A stretch of DNA of 64,000 nucleotides from assembly GCF_023330665.1 (NCBI RefSeq), contig NZ_CP097127.1:868001-932000 (forward strand), read 5' to 3'. The notes under the pieces are model-generated. The model saw nothing but the letters and a program-made list of their open reading frames with translations, was not told where the DNA came from and did not search any database. The DNA comes from Conexibacter sp. S30A1 (GTDB lineage Bacteria; Actinomycetota; Thermoleophilia; Solirubrobacterales; Solirubrobacteraceae). Within the stretch, counting starts at the first letter, position 1, and every line of letters begins with the position of its first letter. The translations under genes and the position numbers were made by a program. Below, in pieces: positions 7,672 to 16,032 of this stretch.

Positions 7672-8745
7672 ATGAACGACACACCTGCGTTCGAGCCATC
7701 GAACTCCGCCTGGCCCGCGACGAACACCCCCCGTTTCCTCTCCAAGCAAGCGCTGGAAGAGATGATGTCGGTGGAGCGTGCCGCCGACGCACTCGCCGAG
7801 GGCTTTATCGCGCGCGATCCGGCGCTCGTTGAGGGCTTTGCGCGCACGGCGCTGCCGCTGCCCGACCCCAGCTCAGACCCAAGCTCCGGCTCCGGCTCCG
7901 GCTCCGGCCGAGAGATGCTGCTGATGCCGGCGACGGGCCCCGAGGGCGCCGGCCTCAAGCTGGTCACGGTGGTCCGCGACAACCCAGGCCGCAGCCTGCC
8001 CTTGATCCAGGGCCTGTACGTGCTGATGTCGCGCGAGGGGCTCACGCCAGAGCTGGTCATTGATGGCGGCGCGCTCACCAAACTGCGCACCGCAGCCGTC
8101 TCGGTGCTCGCCACGCGCAGGCTGGCGCGCGCAGACAGCAGACACCTCGTGGTCTTCGGCGCTGGGACCCAGGCGCTTGCTCACGTCGAGGCGATGCGCC
8201 GCGTCAGGCCAATCGAGCGGGTGACGATCGTCGGTCGCCGGCCGGCCGCTCCCAGCGCCGCCGCACTGGCGGACCGGTTACGGGCTGCCGGCGTGGATGC
8301 GGCCGTTGGGGAAGCCGCGGCGATCCGAGACGCGGACTTGGTCTGCACGTGCACGACAAGCAGCGAGCCCGTCTTTGACGACCAAGACGTCCCTGCGGGC
8401 GTTCACATCAATGCGATCGGCGCCTACAGACCGGATATGCGCGAGCTGCCGGCCGACACGCTGGCGCGGGCGTTGCTGGTCGTGGAGAGCGTCGAGGCGA
8501 CCCTCGCGGAGGCCGGCGACGTGCTGGCCGCGATCGAGCGGGCAGCGCTACCGGGCACCGGCTTTGCGAGCGATCTGTGCAGCCTGGTGCGCGGTGAGGT
8601 CGCGCGCGCCGACGAGCGGCAGGTGACGGTGTTCAAATCCGTGGGGCTGGCGGTCGAGGACCTGATCGTGGCGCGCGCGATCGCCGACGTGTTGAGCGAT
8701 ACCGACACGGGGACAGCCCCGGCCGAGCACGGGCAGGCCAGGTAG
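7672..8745 (+). CDS. Ornithine cyclodeaminase/mu-crystallin-family protein; probable 1-pyrroline-2-carboxylate reductase
   Basis: This 357-residue protein has the OCD/mu-crystallin fold with the NAD-binding motif 'VFGAGTQALAHVEAM' (about 161-175) and the conserved 'GLKLVTV' and 'LIDGGALTKLRTAA'-type substrate region. Known members include ornithine cyclodeaminase and pyrroline-2-carboxylate reductase (LhpI type). The latter reduces the product of trans-3-hydroxyproline dehydration to L-proline, which fits the divergent neighbour. Residues about 65-80 form a Pro/Ser/Asp then Gly-Ser repeat not expected in the fold, probably a surface-loop insertion. There is no obvious ribosome binding site before the ATG. 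Confidence 0.82.
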   Translation: MNDTPAFEPSNSAWPATNTPRFLSKQALEEMMSVERAADALAEGFIARDPALVEGFARTALPLPDPSSDPSSGSGSGSGREMLLMPATGPEGAGLKLVTVVRDNPGRSLPLIQGLYVLMSREGLTPELVIDGGALTKLRTAAVSVLATRRLARADSRHLVVFGAGTQALAHVEAMRRVRPIERVTIVGRRPAAPSAAALADRLRAAGVDAAVGEAAAIRDADLVCTCTTSSEPVFDDQDVPAGVHINAIGAYRPDMRELPADTLARALLVVESVEATLAEAGDVLAAIERAALPGTGFASDLCSLVRGEVARADERQVTVFKSVGLAVEDLIVARAIADVLSDTDTGTAPAEHGQAR

Positions 8746-8774
8746 CGAGCGTAGACCTATCCTCCGGTAAAGAC

Positions 8775-8792
8775 ATGTGACGTGTCGTATGG
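8775..8792 (+). promoter_or_regulatory. Candidate operator C upstream of the enolase-superfamily gene
   Basis: ATGTGACGTGTCGTATGG, the third member of the shared motif set, lies 53 bases before the preferred TTG start at 8846. If the longer GTG-started frame from 8777 were used, the element would be inside the coding region. This supports the shorter start. Confidence 0.48.
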
Positions 8793-8845
8793 TACGGTGC
8801 TCGACCGCAGGTCAAGACAACCGAGGACAGCACCGCGAGGGCCCA

Positions 8846-10039
8846 TTGAACGCCACACCGTCACCCAACTCGCAGCACACCCACGAACCTCAGGACCGCA
8901 TCGCCGCAGCTGGTCAGAGCGTGGCCGGCGCCCGGATCGCGCGGGTCGAGCTCTACTCATACGAGCTCTCATACGTCGGTGGCGAGTACGTCATGTCGCG
9001 CGGCCGCGTGGTGAGCACGCTGTCCAGCACCGTCGTGCGCCTGGTCAGTGAGGACGGGCGCTCCGGCTTTGGCGAAACCTGCCCGCTCGGGTCAAACTAC
9101 CTGCCGGCGCACGCGGCGGGTGCGCGCGCGGCGCTGGCCGAGATCGGCCCGCAGCTGGTCGGCGCCGATGCCGCCAACCCGACGGCCCTTGACCGGATCA
9201 TGGATCATGCGCTCTCCGGGCACCCCTACGCAAAGAGCGCCGCGAACGTCGCCTGCTGGGACCTGCTCGGCCAATATGCCCAGCGTCCCGTCTGCGACCT
9301 GCTTGGCGGCCGCAACAGCAGGCGCTTCCCGCTGTATGTGGCCATCTCGCTCGGCTCACCGGACGAGATGCGCGAGCACGTGCGCGAGCTACGCAGCCGC
9401 GGCATCCACCGCTTCCAGCTCAAGCTCGGCGAGGACCCGGTCGAGGATGCCGCGCGTGCGCACGCGGTGGCGCAGGCAACAGAGGGCGACGACGTTGTGG
9501 TCGCGGACGCCAACGGCGGCTGGTCACTGCGCGACGCACTCACGGCGGTGAGGCTGATCGATGAGCTCCCAGGGATCTTCCTGGAGCAGCCGTGCGCAAC
9601 CTTTGAGGAGTGTCTGCGCGTGCGCCGCCGCAGCTCGCTGCCGATGATTCTCGACGAGGTCATAACCGACGTGGCGAGCCTGCTGCGCGCCTGGGAGAGC
9701 CACGCGCTCGAGGGCTTCAACCTCAAGATCAGCCGGGTTGGCGGCCTCTCAAGCGCCCGGCTGCTACGCGACATCGGCGAACGGCTCGGCCTGATCGTCA
9801 ATATCGAGGACTCGTGGGGCGGTGACCTGACGACCGCCGCAGTCAGTCATCTGGCCGCCAGCTCGGCACCCGAGTCGCTGGTGATGGTCTCCTTCATGAA
9901 CGACTGGACCAACGAGCACATCGCCGGCTACCAGCCGCGCTCGGTCGACGGCTTCGGCGATGCCCCGTACGGCCCCGGGTTGGGGGTCACCGTCGACCTG
10001 CACGCGCTCGGACAGCCATTTGCGAGCTTTGAGGGGTAG
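8846..10039 (+). CDS. Enolase-superfamily (muconate-lactonizing subgroup) enzyme; probable hydroxyproline dehydratase or epimerase
   Basis: From TTG 8846 the protein has 397 residues. GAGGG five bases upstream and the operator at 8775 favour this start over GTG 8777. It has the MR/MLE layout: K193 in 'FQLKLGED', metal ligands D221 ('ADANGG'), E247 ('LEQP') and D270 ('LDEVI'), and K294 in 'NLKISRVGG'. The usual KxK at strand 2 reads QLK, so only one lysine faces the site there. K193 and K294 could act as a two-base pair for 1,1-proton transfer or elimination. Relatives include cis-3-hydroxy-L-proline dehydratase and hydroxyproline-betaine 2-epimerase, both consistent with the neighbourhood. 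Confidence 0.83.
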   Translation: MNATPSPNSQHTHEPQDRIAAAGQSVAGARIARVELYSYELSYVGGEYVMSRGRVVSTLSSTVVRLVSEDGRSGFGETCPLGSNYLPAHAAGARAALAEIGPQLVGADAANPTALDRIMDHALSGHPYAKSAANVACWDLLGQYAQRPVCDLLGGRNSRRFPLYVAISLGSPDEMREHVRELRSRGIHRFQLKLGEDPVEDAARAHAVAQATEGDDVVVADANGGWSLRDALTAVRLIDELPGIFLEQPCATFEECLRVRRRSSLPMILDEVITDVASLLRAWESHALEGFNLKISRVGGLSSARLLRDIGERLGLIVNIEDSWGGDLTTAAVSHLAASSAPESLVMVSFMNDWTNEHIAGYQPRSVDGFGDAPYGPGLGVTVDLHALGQPFASFEG

Positions 10040-10066
10040 ACGGAGGGAAGGCGCCGCTTGGGCCGC

Positions 10067-10990
10067 TCAAGCAGCCTGATGCTGGGGCCGCAGAGCGGTC
10101 AGCCGCACGAGGTTGCGCACGGCCATCGCAACGGTCATCGGCCCGACCCGTGGCACGAACGCAGAGGCCACATCTAGCACGGAATCATCGAAGTTGCGGA
10201 ACTGCGAGAAGTTCACGCAGATTGCGCCAGGCTTGATCTCGGCGCCGGTGACCAGCTGGAACTCGCGCGAGGGGACGCCGGTGATGACAACGTCGGCGGC
10301 GGCCAGGGCGGCGGCACGGTCCTGGTCACCGTCGCGCATCGCGTAGGCTCGGCGGCCGATCGCCGGCTCGAAGATCACCACGCCATCCAGATCGAGCGAG
10401 ATCACGGTGGCACCGTCGTTGGCGAGCATCGCCGCCAGCGGTCGGCCAACGATGTCGCTGCGGTTGATCACGCAGGCAACCACCCCTTCCAGCGGCGCCT
10501 TTGGGTGGGCGCCAGGGGAGTGCAGGCCAGCCTCCTGAAGCAGTTTCAGGATCCCCAGCGGGGTGCATGGCAGGACCGCGGGTATCTTCCCCGCGTCGTC
10601 GACGAATCGACGGTTCTCATAAAGCAGCCTGCTCCAGAAGCTGTGCATGCCCTCGACGTCCTTGCGCGGGTCAACGAGCTCCCGCGCCCAGCGATCCTCC
10701 TGAGCGTCGATCAGCGGGTAATAGAGGAAGATGCCGTCAACCGCCGGGTCGGCGTTGGCGGTGCGGATCGCCTCGGCGACCTCCTGTGGCTCAAGCTCCC
10801 ACAGGTCCATCGTCACTCCGGTCTGCTCGGCGCCGCGGCGCGCGTACTGCGCGTAGGTGTGGGCCGGTCCGTGTATCTGGCTGAGCAGACCCACAAGCCG
10901 CAGATCGCGACCCAGCTGCTCGACCCTCGCACGTGTCTGCGCTCGAAACGGCTCGGCGACCGCGGCAGCGTCGATCAAACGGGCACTCAC
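10067..10990 (-). CDS. Methylenetetrahydrofolate dehydrogenase, MTD1-like FolD relative
   Basis: A 307-residue FolD-superfamily protein. The NAD-domain motif 'NRSDIVGRPLAAMLANDGAT' and the C-terminal 'PRVGPMTVAMAVRNL' are clear. The motif following the catalytic domain reads 'YYPLID' instead of 'PLP', and the 'YxxxK' cyclohydrolase lysine region reads 'TYAQYARRG'. This resembles the yeast monofunctional NAD-dependent MTD1 rather than bifunctional FolD (family knowledge). Loss of cyclohydrolase activity is consistent with the adjacent, overlapping gene for a separate cyclohydrolase/cyclodeaminase-family protein. The GTG start overlaps the stop of that upstream gene. Confidence 0.85.
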   Translation of the reverse strand: MSARLIDAAAVAEPFRAQTRARVEQLGRDLRLVGLLSQIHGPAHTYAQYARRGAEQTGVTMDLWELEPQEVAEAIRTANADPAVDGIFLYYPLIDAQEDRWARELVDPRKDVEGMHSFWSRLLYENRRFVDDAGKIPAVLPCTPLGILKLLQEAGLHSPGAHPKAPLEGVVACVINRSDIVGRPLAAMLANDGATVISLDLDGVVIFEPAIGRRAYAMRDGDQDRAAALAAADVVITGVPSREFQLVTGAEIKPGAICVNFSQFRNFDDSVLDVASAFVPRVGPMTVAMAVRNLVRLTALRPQHQAA

Positions 10991-11598
10991 GACGCCCCTC
11001 CAGCCTCGCTGAAGAGCATCAGCAGCGAGTCCCGCTCGGCTTGCAGGTCAGCCGCTTCGGGTTGACCCGACGCCTCAAGCGCCGGCAGATTGATCGCGGC
11101 GGTTCGCAGCGCCGCGAGGCCGGCGCCACGCAACAGGTCGCGACCGGCCAGAACGTCGCTTGCGATGCTGTTCTTGACCAGCGGCCGGGCCGCGTCCGCC
11201 AGCGCCATCCCGTCCGCTGCTGCCCGGGCAAGCGCCAGCGGTACGCGCGTCGCGCTCAGCGTGGCGATGCTGATCGCCGCGACGCGGGCGGCCCGCTCGG
11301 CGTCGCTCTCACGCGGCATCCGGTAGGCGTCCATCAAGGTGTCAAACGCGTTGACGTCCTCGTCAGCGGCCTGCACGAACAGCTTCCGCAGCTCGCCGGC
11401 TCGCACATCAACCTGCTGAAGCTGCGTGGTCGCAGTCTCGTCCGCCGCCCTGAGCGTCACCCGCACCGCCATCTGCACCAGGCCCACGCCGAATGCCCCC
11501 ACGACCGCGGCGATCGCTCCGCCGCCCGGTGTCGGATCGGCCGAGGCCGTGCGTGCCAGCAGCTGCCCGGCGCTCGCTTCCCAGAGGCTGTCGGTCAC
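10987..11598 (-). CDS. FTCD_C cyclodeaminase/methenyltetrahydrofolate cyclohydrolase (FchA-like)
   Basis: A 203-residue protein from GTG 11598. Homology begins at 'LWEASAGQLLARTASADPTP', followed by the glycine-rich 'GGGAIAA' and the all-helical formiminotransferase-cyclodeaminase C-terminal fold. In methylotrophs the stand-alone version is FchA, methenyl-H4folate cyclohydrolase. The stop overlaps the start of the MTD1-like dehydrogenase by four bases. Together they would oxidise methylene-H4folate to formyl-H4folate. A longer frame upstream of 11598 has no family similarity and would overlap the divergent asparaginase gene. Confidence 0.8.
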   Translation of the reverse strand: MTDSLWEASAGQLLARTASADPTPGGGAIAAVVGAFGVGLVQMAVRVTLRAADETATTQLQQVDVRAGELRKLFVQAADEDVNAFDTLMDAYRMPRESDAERAARVAAISIATLSATRVPLALARAAADGMALADAARPLVKNSIASDVLAGRDLLRGAGLAALRTAAINLPALEASGQPEAADLQAERDSLLMLFSEAGGAS

Positions 11599-11653
11599 GC
11601 TCGGGCAGCATAGCGACGCCAGCCAGCGGGTACCGTTGGCAACGGCGCAGCCG

Positions 11654-12655
11654 ATGGCAATCGCAGACCACGACAGCACGGGACAAACAATCGCCCGGCC
11701 AACGGCGGTGATCGCCACCGGTGGCACGATCGCGATGGTCACAGACCCCGCTTCGGGCCGGCGACTGCCACGCCTCGGCGGGGTGGAGCTGGCCGCGAGC
11801 GTCCAGGGGCTCGAGGCCCCGCTTGAGCACCTGCAGCCCTACACCATTGCCAGCGAAGACGTGACCTTCGAGCACTGGCTGACGCTGGTGCGGGAGATCG
11901 CCCGGCTGGCAGGCGACCATCACGGGATCGTGGTGATGCACGGCACCGACACAATGGAGGAGGCGGCACACTTCATCAACGAGTGTGTGCCCGGAGCGTC
12001 AGTTGCTCTCTGCGGCGCGATGCAGCCGCCCGGGACGCTCGGCTATGACGGCGGCCGCAACCTGCGTGACGCGGTGACGGTCGCCCGCGACCCCGTCGCC
12101 TCCACACTCGGCACGGTCGTGGTGATGAACCACGAGGTTCTGCCCGCCTGGGACGTGGTCAAGGGCGACTCGGTCGCGCTCAGCGCCTTTGCCACGCGCC
12201 ACGGCACGCGCATCGCGACCGTTCACGACGGGCATCTGCGCCTGCTCTCGCGCCCGCTGTGCTTCAACTGGCTGGGCGCGATCCCGCCCCACGCGCCCGA
12301 CCCGGATGCCGTTGCCTACGTGCGGCTCACCGCCAGCCCGAGTCGTGAACGTTTCCTGGGCTCGGTGGCCGACGCTGACGGGGTTGTGGTCGACGCGCTC
12401 GGCGCAGGTTCGGTACCGGCCGCGATCAGGGATGACCTGCTCGCGATCGGTAGGAAGGTGCCGACCGTGCTGACGACCAGGACAGGCTCCGGGCCGGTGC
12501 AGGCAGAGGACTCCTATCCGCACGCCTGGGACGACATGCTCGCCGCCGGCATCATTCTCGAGAAGCGACTCGACGGCCCGCGAGCCCGGCTCAGGCTCGC
12601 ACTCAGCCTGGCGCTCGGCCGGCCCTACGAGCCGTTCGAGCCACGGTTGCGATAA
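11654..12655 (+). CDS. L-asparaginase
   Basis: A 333-residue type I/II-fold asparaginase. The first catalytic Thr is in 'IATGGTIAM' (about residues 20-28) and the second Thr-Asp is in 'VVMHGTDTMEE'. No signal peptide is seen, so it is presumably cytoplasmic. The start is the first Met consistent with the fold, and the divergent gene begins 55 bases away. It hydrolyses Asn (and possibly Gln) to Asp and ammonia. It may be part of the amino-acid catabolism island, but nothing in sequence ties it to hydroxyproline. Confidence 0.9.
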   Translation: MAIADHDSTGQTIARPTAVIATGGTIAMVTDPASGRRLPRLGGVELAASVQGLEAPLEHLQPYTIASEDVTFEHWLTLVREIARLAGDHHGIVVMHGTDTMEEAAHFINECVPGASVALCGAMQPPGTLGYDGGRNLRDAVTVARDPVASTLGTVVVMNHEVLPAWDVVKGDSVALSAFATRHGTRIATVHDGHLRLLSRPLCFNWLGAIPPHAPDPDAVAYVRLTASPSRERFLGSVADADGVVVDALGAGSVPAAIRDDLLAIGRKVPTVLTTRTGSGPVQAEDSYPHAWDDMLAAGIILEKRLDGPRARLRLALSLALGRPYEPFEPRLR

Positions 12656-12662
12656 TTGACAG

Positions 12663-12679
12663 GCGGCGTCACGCGCCGC
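12663..12679 (+). terminator. GC hairpin after asparaginase gene
   Basis: GCGGCG and CGCCGC form a six-pair stem with a five-base loop eight bases after the asparaginase stop. There is no T-run, so it may be only a weak terminator or chance GC symmetry. Confidence 0.3.
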
Positions 12680-12704
12680 GCAGCAAGCGACCGAGGAGCA
12701 GCTG

Positions 12705-13070
12705 ATGGCCGACCTGGAACTGCGTGATGGTGAGCTGGTGCTGGCGCTCAGCACGGCGGAGAAGCTCGAGGGCGTCCACGGCGACCTGCACGCGCCGCTT
12801 GCGGCCGTGGTCGGAATAGACCTCCTGGACGACGCGCACGCTCCGGCCGGCATCAGCGCCGGAGTCAAAATCGGCACGCGTCTGCCGGGCGTGATCGAGG
12901 TCGGCACCGTGCAGGGACTCAAGCGGCGGCTGTTCGCCGCTGTGCACCACGACACTCCACGCGGCCTGAGGGTGCGTCTTCAGGGTCTCGCCTACGACGA
13001 GTGGATCGTCGGCCTGAGCGACCCGGAGGGCAAGCTCGCGGAGCTGCAGCAGCACCTTCCGCTCGGCTGA
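12705..13070 (+). CDS. Conserved hypothetical protein, PH-like beta fold
   Basis: A 121-residue protein, mostly alternating hydrophobic strands with an 'IGTRLPGVIEVGT' centre and a C-terminal helix ('GKLAELQQHL'). This layout resembles small actinobacterial PH-like proteins, but I cannot name the family with confidence. No signal, membrane span or cysteine motif is present. GAGGAG eight bases ahead of the ATG makes the start secure. It is followed 56 bases later by arfB on the same strand. Confidence 0.6.
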   Translation: MADLELRDGELVLALSTAEKLEGVHGDLHAPLAAVVGIDLLDDAHAPAGISAGVKIGTRLPGVIEVGTVQGLKRRLFAAVHHDTPRGLRVRLQGLAYDEWIVGLSDPEGKLAELQQHLPLG

Positions 13071-13126
13071 CCGCGGGCTGCCATGCGCTGCCGGTGGCTA
13101 CCGTCAGGTGCGCGATGGAGGATCCG

Positions 13127-13528
13127 ATGCCAGTTGGTGACCGCACAGCCGTGCCGCTATCGGAGGTGACTCTGCGCGCGTCACGCTCCTCGGGACCGGG
13201 TGGCCAGCACGCGAACGTGACCGCCTCGCGGATCGAGGCTGTCTTTGACGTCGAAGCATCGGCGTCGCTGAGCGCCGAGCAGAAGCGCCGGCTAGTCGCC
13301 AGGCTCGGCCCGCAGGTCACCGCGGTCGCCCAGGACGCCCGCAGCCAAGCCCAGAACCGGGAGCTTGCGCTGACCCGCCTCAGGCAGCGGCTCGAGCAGG
13401 CACTCGCCGTACCCCGGCCGCGCACGCCGACCCGCCCGAGCAGGGCGTCGCTGGCGCGCCGGGAGGCGCAGAAGCGGGCGCAGGCCGAGCGTAAGCGCGC
13501 CCGCCAGCCACCGGAGCCGGAAGGCTGA
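13127..13528 (+). CDS. arfB: Peptidyl-tRNA hydrolase ArfB (class I release-factor-like ribosome rescue)
   Basis: A 133-residue protein with the release-factor catalytic domain: 'SSGPGGQHANVTAS' carries the GGQ tripeptide that hydrolyses peptidyl-tRNA. It lacks the codon-recognition domain. The basic C-terminal tail, Arg/Lys/Ala-rich from about residue 100, would enter the mRNA channel of stalled ribosomes as in ArfB/ICT1. The start at 13127 is supported by GGAGG five bases ahead. An upstream in-frame ATG at 13115 is less well placed. Confidence 0.88.
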   Translation: MPVGDRTAVPLSEVTLRASRSSGPGGQHANVTASRIEAVFDVEASASLSAEQKRRLVARLGPQVTAVAQDARSQAQNRELALTRLRQRLEQALAVPRPRTPTRPSRASLARREAQKRAQAERKRARQPPEPEG

Positions 13529-13537
13529 GCCGCGCGC

Positions 13538-14668
13538 TCAGGGAGTGAGCTCGCGGATCACCGCGTCGGCGAACAGGCGCCCACGGCGGGTCAGCTCCAC
13601 CCGGCCATCGACGACGATGACCCGCCGCCGCGCCAGCTCGCGCTCGAGCGCGCTTTGGCCGGCAGCGCTCAACCGCCCAAGCTCGAGCCCGCCACGCTCG
13701 CGCAGGCCAAGCATCACCGTCTCCAGCTCGCGCTGCTCGACGCTCAGGCGCTCCTCACCCGCGGCGGGTGAGCGGCCGGCCGCCAGGCGGGCGGCGTAGT
13801 GGGCCGGCTGGCGCACGTTCCACCAGCGCCTGCCAGCGACGTGCGAATGCGCCCCAGGACCGATCCCCCACCAGTCATGCGAGCGCCAGTAGCCGATGTT
13901 GTGCCGGCAGCGCGCCGCTTCCGAGGCGGCCCACGAGCTGAGCTCGTACCACTGAAAGCCATGCGCCTCAAGGACCTCGTCGGCGTACGCGTAGCGGCGC
14001 GCCTGCACGCCATCATCCGGCTCGGGCAGCGCCCCGCGCGCGACCGCTCGCCCCAGCGCGGTGCCTGGCTCGACGGTCAGCGCATAGGCTGAGACATGGT
14101 CAACGCCACAGGCGAGCGCGGCCTTGAGCGAGCCTGCCCAGTCGGCGTCGCTCTCACCCGGCGTGCCGTAGATCAGGTCCACCGAGACGTGAGCGAAGCC
14201 TGCCTCACGCGCCTCGCGCGCGGCCGCAGCCGCCCGTCCCGGCGTGTGCGCCCGGTCAAGCGTCGCCAGCACATGTTGCGCGGCCGACTGCATGCCCATC
14301 GAGACGCGCGTGAACCCGCCGCGGTGAAGCGCGCTCAGCAGCTGCGGATCGACAGTCTCAGGGTTGGCCTCGGTGGTGACCTCCACCCCATCCTCCAGCC
14401 CGAACGCATCGGCCACCGCTTCAAGCAGCCCGAGCAGCGGCTCGGCGCCGAGCAGCGTCGGTGTGCCGCCGCCAAAGAAGACCGTCGACACCGTCCGGCG
14501 GCCCAGCTCTGAGCGCGCCAGCGCGATCTCGCGGTGCGCCGCCTCCAGGTAGCCGAGCGGCTGGGCGGCGCTGGTTGGGACGTAGGTGTTGAAGTCGCAG
14601 TAGCCGCAGCGCGCCGCACAGAAGGGAACGTGGATGTAGATCCCAAACGGGGTGTCACGCTCGTCCAT
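13538..14668 (-). CDS. hemW: HemW-type radical SAM heme chaperone
   Basis: A 376-residue radical SAM protein. The cluster cysteines are C17, C21 and C24 in 'PFCAARCGYCDF', followed by 'FFGGGTPTLL' and the 'LIYGTPGES' strand. It ends in the HemN C-terminal domain ('GIGPGAHSHV', 'LGLRERGGL'). It lacks the fourth cysteine after CxxxCxxC that marks true coproporphyrinogen dehydrogenase HemN, so HemW is preferred (family knowledge). No clear ribosome binding site precedes the Met chosen. An in-frame ATG at 14734 would add 22 residues of non-family sequence. Confidence 0.85.
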   Translation of the reverse strand: MDERDTPFGIYIHVPFCAARCGYCDFNTYVPTSAAQPLGYLEAAHREIALARSELGRRTVSTVFFGGGTPTLLGAEPLLGLLEAVADAFGLEDGVEVTTEANPETVDPQLLSALHRGGFTRVSMGMQSAAQHVLATLDRAHTPGRAAAAAREAREAGFAHVSVDLIYGTPGESDADWAGSLKAALACGVDHVSAYALTVEPGTALGRAVARGALPEPDDGVQARRYAYADEVLEAHGFQWYELSSWAASEAARCRHNIGYWRSHDWWGIGPGAHSHVAGRRWWNVRQPAHYAARLAAGRSPAAGEERLSVEQRELETVMLGLRERGGLELGRLSAAGQSALERELARRRVIVVDGRVELTRRGRLFADAVIRELTP

Positions 14669-14702
14669 ACAGCAATGATGGCGACAGGCGGCGAGCTTCA
14701 GC

Positions 14703-15974
14703 TCACCGACGATCGGGGACCGTCGCGCGAGCAAGGCCCGGGGAAGCGGGGATCCAGCGCCACAACGCTACCCCCGCGGCGACCCCGACCAGGCCGCTGA
14801 CCACCAGGCCATTGCCGAGCCCGCCGGCACCGGTGGCCAGTGACAGGATCACCGGGCCGAGCGCCGCCCCGGCGTCGGCCAGCTCGCGCCAGACCGCGAG
14901 GAACGTGAGCCGACCAGCAGCCGGGGATACGTCGGCGGCCAGGGTCATCACGATCCCAGAGCCGATGCCGTTACCGAAGCCCATCAGCATCGCGACCAGG
15001 ATCAGCGTGAAGAGGCCGTGAGTGAGCGGCATCAGGATGCACGCAAGCCCCATCACCACCGCACATGGGACCGCGACGATCCGCCGGCCGTGGCGGTCCA
15101 TCACCCTGCCGGCCGGGTAGAAGGTCATGGCGTCCACAGCCCCGGCAATGCCGTACACGATCGAGCTCTCGGCCGGTGAGATGCCGATGTGGTGCGCCCA
15201 CAGCGGGATCACGGTCTGGCGCGTCTGCCGGATCGCCGATAGCAGCAGCACACCCAGTCCGAGGCTGGCAAAGAGCCGCCAGTGCTCTCGCACCACCTTC
15301 CGGGTCGTGACCTGAGCGCCGGCCAGTCGCTGCTCGGGGCTCAGTTCCAGGTCGGGCGCGCGGTGGACCACCAGCGCCGCCAGGAGGATCGCGACCACGC
15401 CGACCAGGTAGGCCGCGCGAACGCCGCCGAAGGCTGTTGCCAGCGCGCCGAGAAACGGCCCGACGAAGACGCCGATGCGCATCGTGCCGCCGAGCGTCGA
15501 AAGCGCGCGGGCCCGCATCTCGGGCGGCACCATCTCGGTCAGGTATGACTGGCGCGCGAGGTTGTAGACCGAGCTTGCGCAGCCGACCAGGAAGACGCCG
15601 CTCGCAAACACGACAACCGACCCGGGTCCGCGCCCGAGATAGACCACACAGAGGGCGAGACCGGCGACCGTCACCGCAGCTGCTACCAGCATCGCGCGAC
15701 GCTCACCAACCCTGGTTGCGAGGATCCCCGACGGAATGTTGGTGAGCAGCGAGCCGATCCCGAGCAGCGAGCCGATGAACGCGGTCACCGCGGTGCTTGC
15801 CCCGCGCTCGTAGGCTGAGGTGACGATCACTGGCAGCATCGCGCCGGCGGCCAGGCCGAAGAGCGCTGCGGGCGCAAAGGCGGGCAGAGCCACCGATCGC
15901 AGCCTGAACTGGCTCTCAGCGCCCGACCGCCGGGGGTCGCGAGGCTGTCGCGCTGCGCGCTGGCGTCGGGCCAT
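14703..15974 (-). CDS. MFS transporter
   Basis: A 423-residue polytopic protein with about 12 spans after a 25-residue Arg-rich cytoplasmic head. The MFS loop 2-3 motif is degenerate ('[11 protein letters not shown]'), and a second such loop '[12 protein letters not shown]' follows span 8. This suggests a drug or sugar-type exporter, but no substrate can be assigned. It ends 34 bases before hemW on the same strand. Confidence 0.85.
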   Translation of the reverse strand: MARRQRAARQPRDPRRSGAESQFRLRSVALPAFAPAALFGLAAGAMLPVIVTSAYERGASTAVTAFIGSLLGIGSLLTNIPSGILATRVGERRAMLVAAAVTVAGLALCVVYLGRGPGSVVVFASGVFLVGCASSVYNLARQSYLTEMVPPEMRARALSTLGGTMRIGVFVGPFLGALATAFGGVRAAYLVGVVAILLAALVVHRAPDLELSPEQRLAGAQVTTRKVVREHWRLFASLGLGVLLLSAIRQTRQTVIPLWAHHIGISPAESSIVYGIAGAVDAMTFYPAGRVMDRHGRRIVAVPCAVVMGLACILMPLTHGLFTLILVAMLMGFGNGIGSGIVMTLAADVSPAAGRLTFLAVWRELADAGAALGPVILSLATGAGGLGNGLVVSGLVGVAAGVALWRWIPASPGLARATVPDRR

Positions 15975-16032
15975 GGTGGCCAGCTTGCCAGCTGACGCTC
16001 GCAGGTGTCACCCTGTGGGTAGCACGAAGACC

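Noticed and set aside
8777..8845. Longer N-terminus of the enolase-superfamily protein from GTG 8777
   Set aside because: The segment contains the shared operator element, has no ribosome binding site and gives non-family sequence. TTG 8846 has GAGGG at the right distance.
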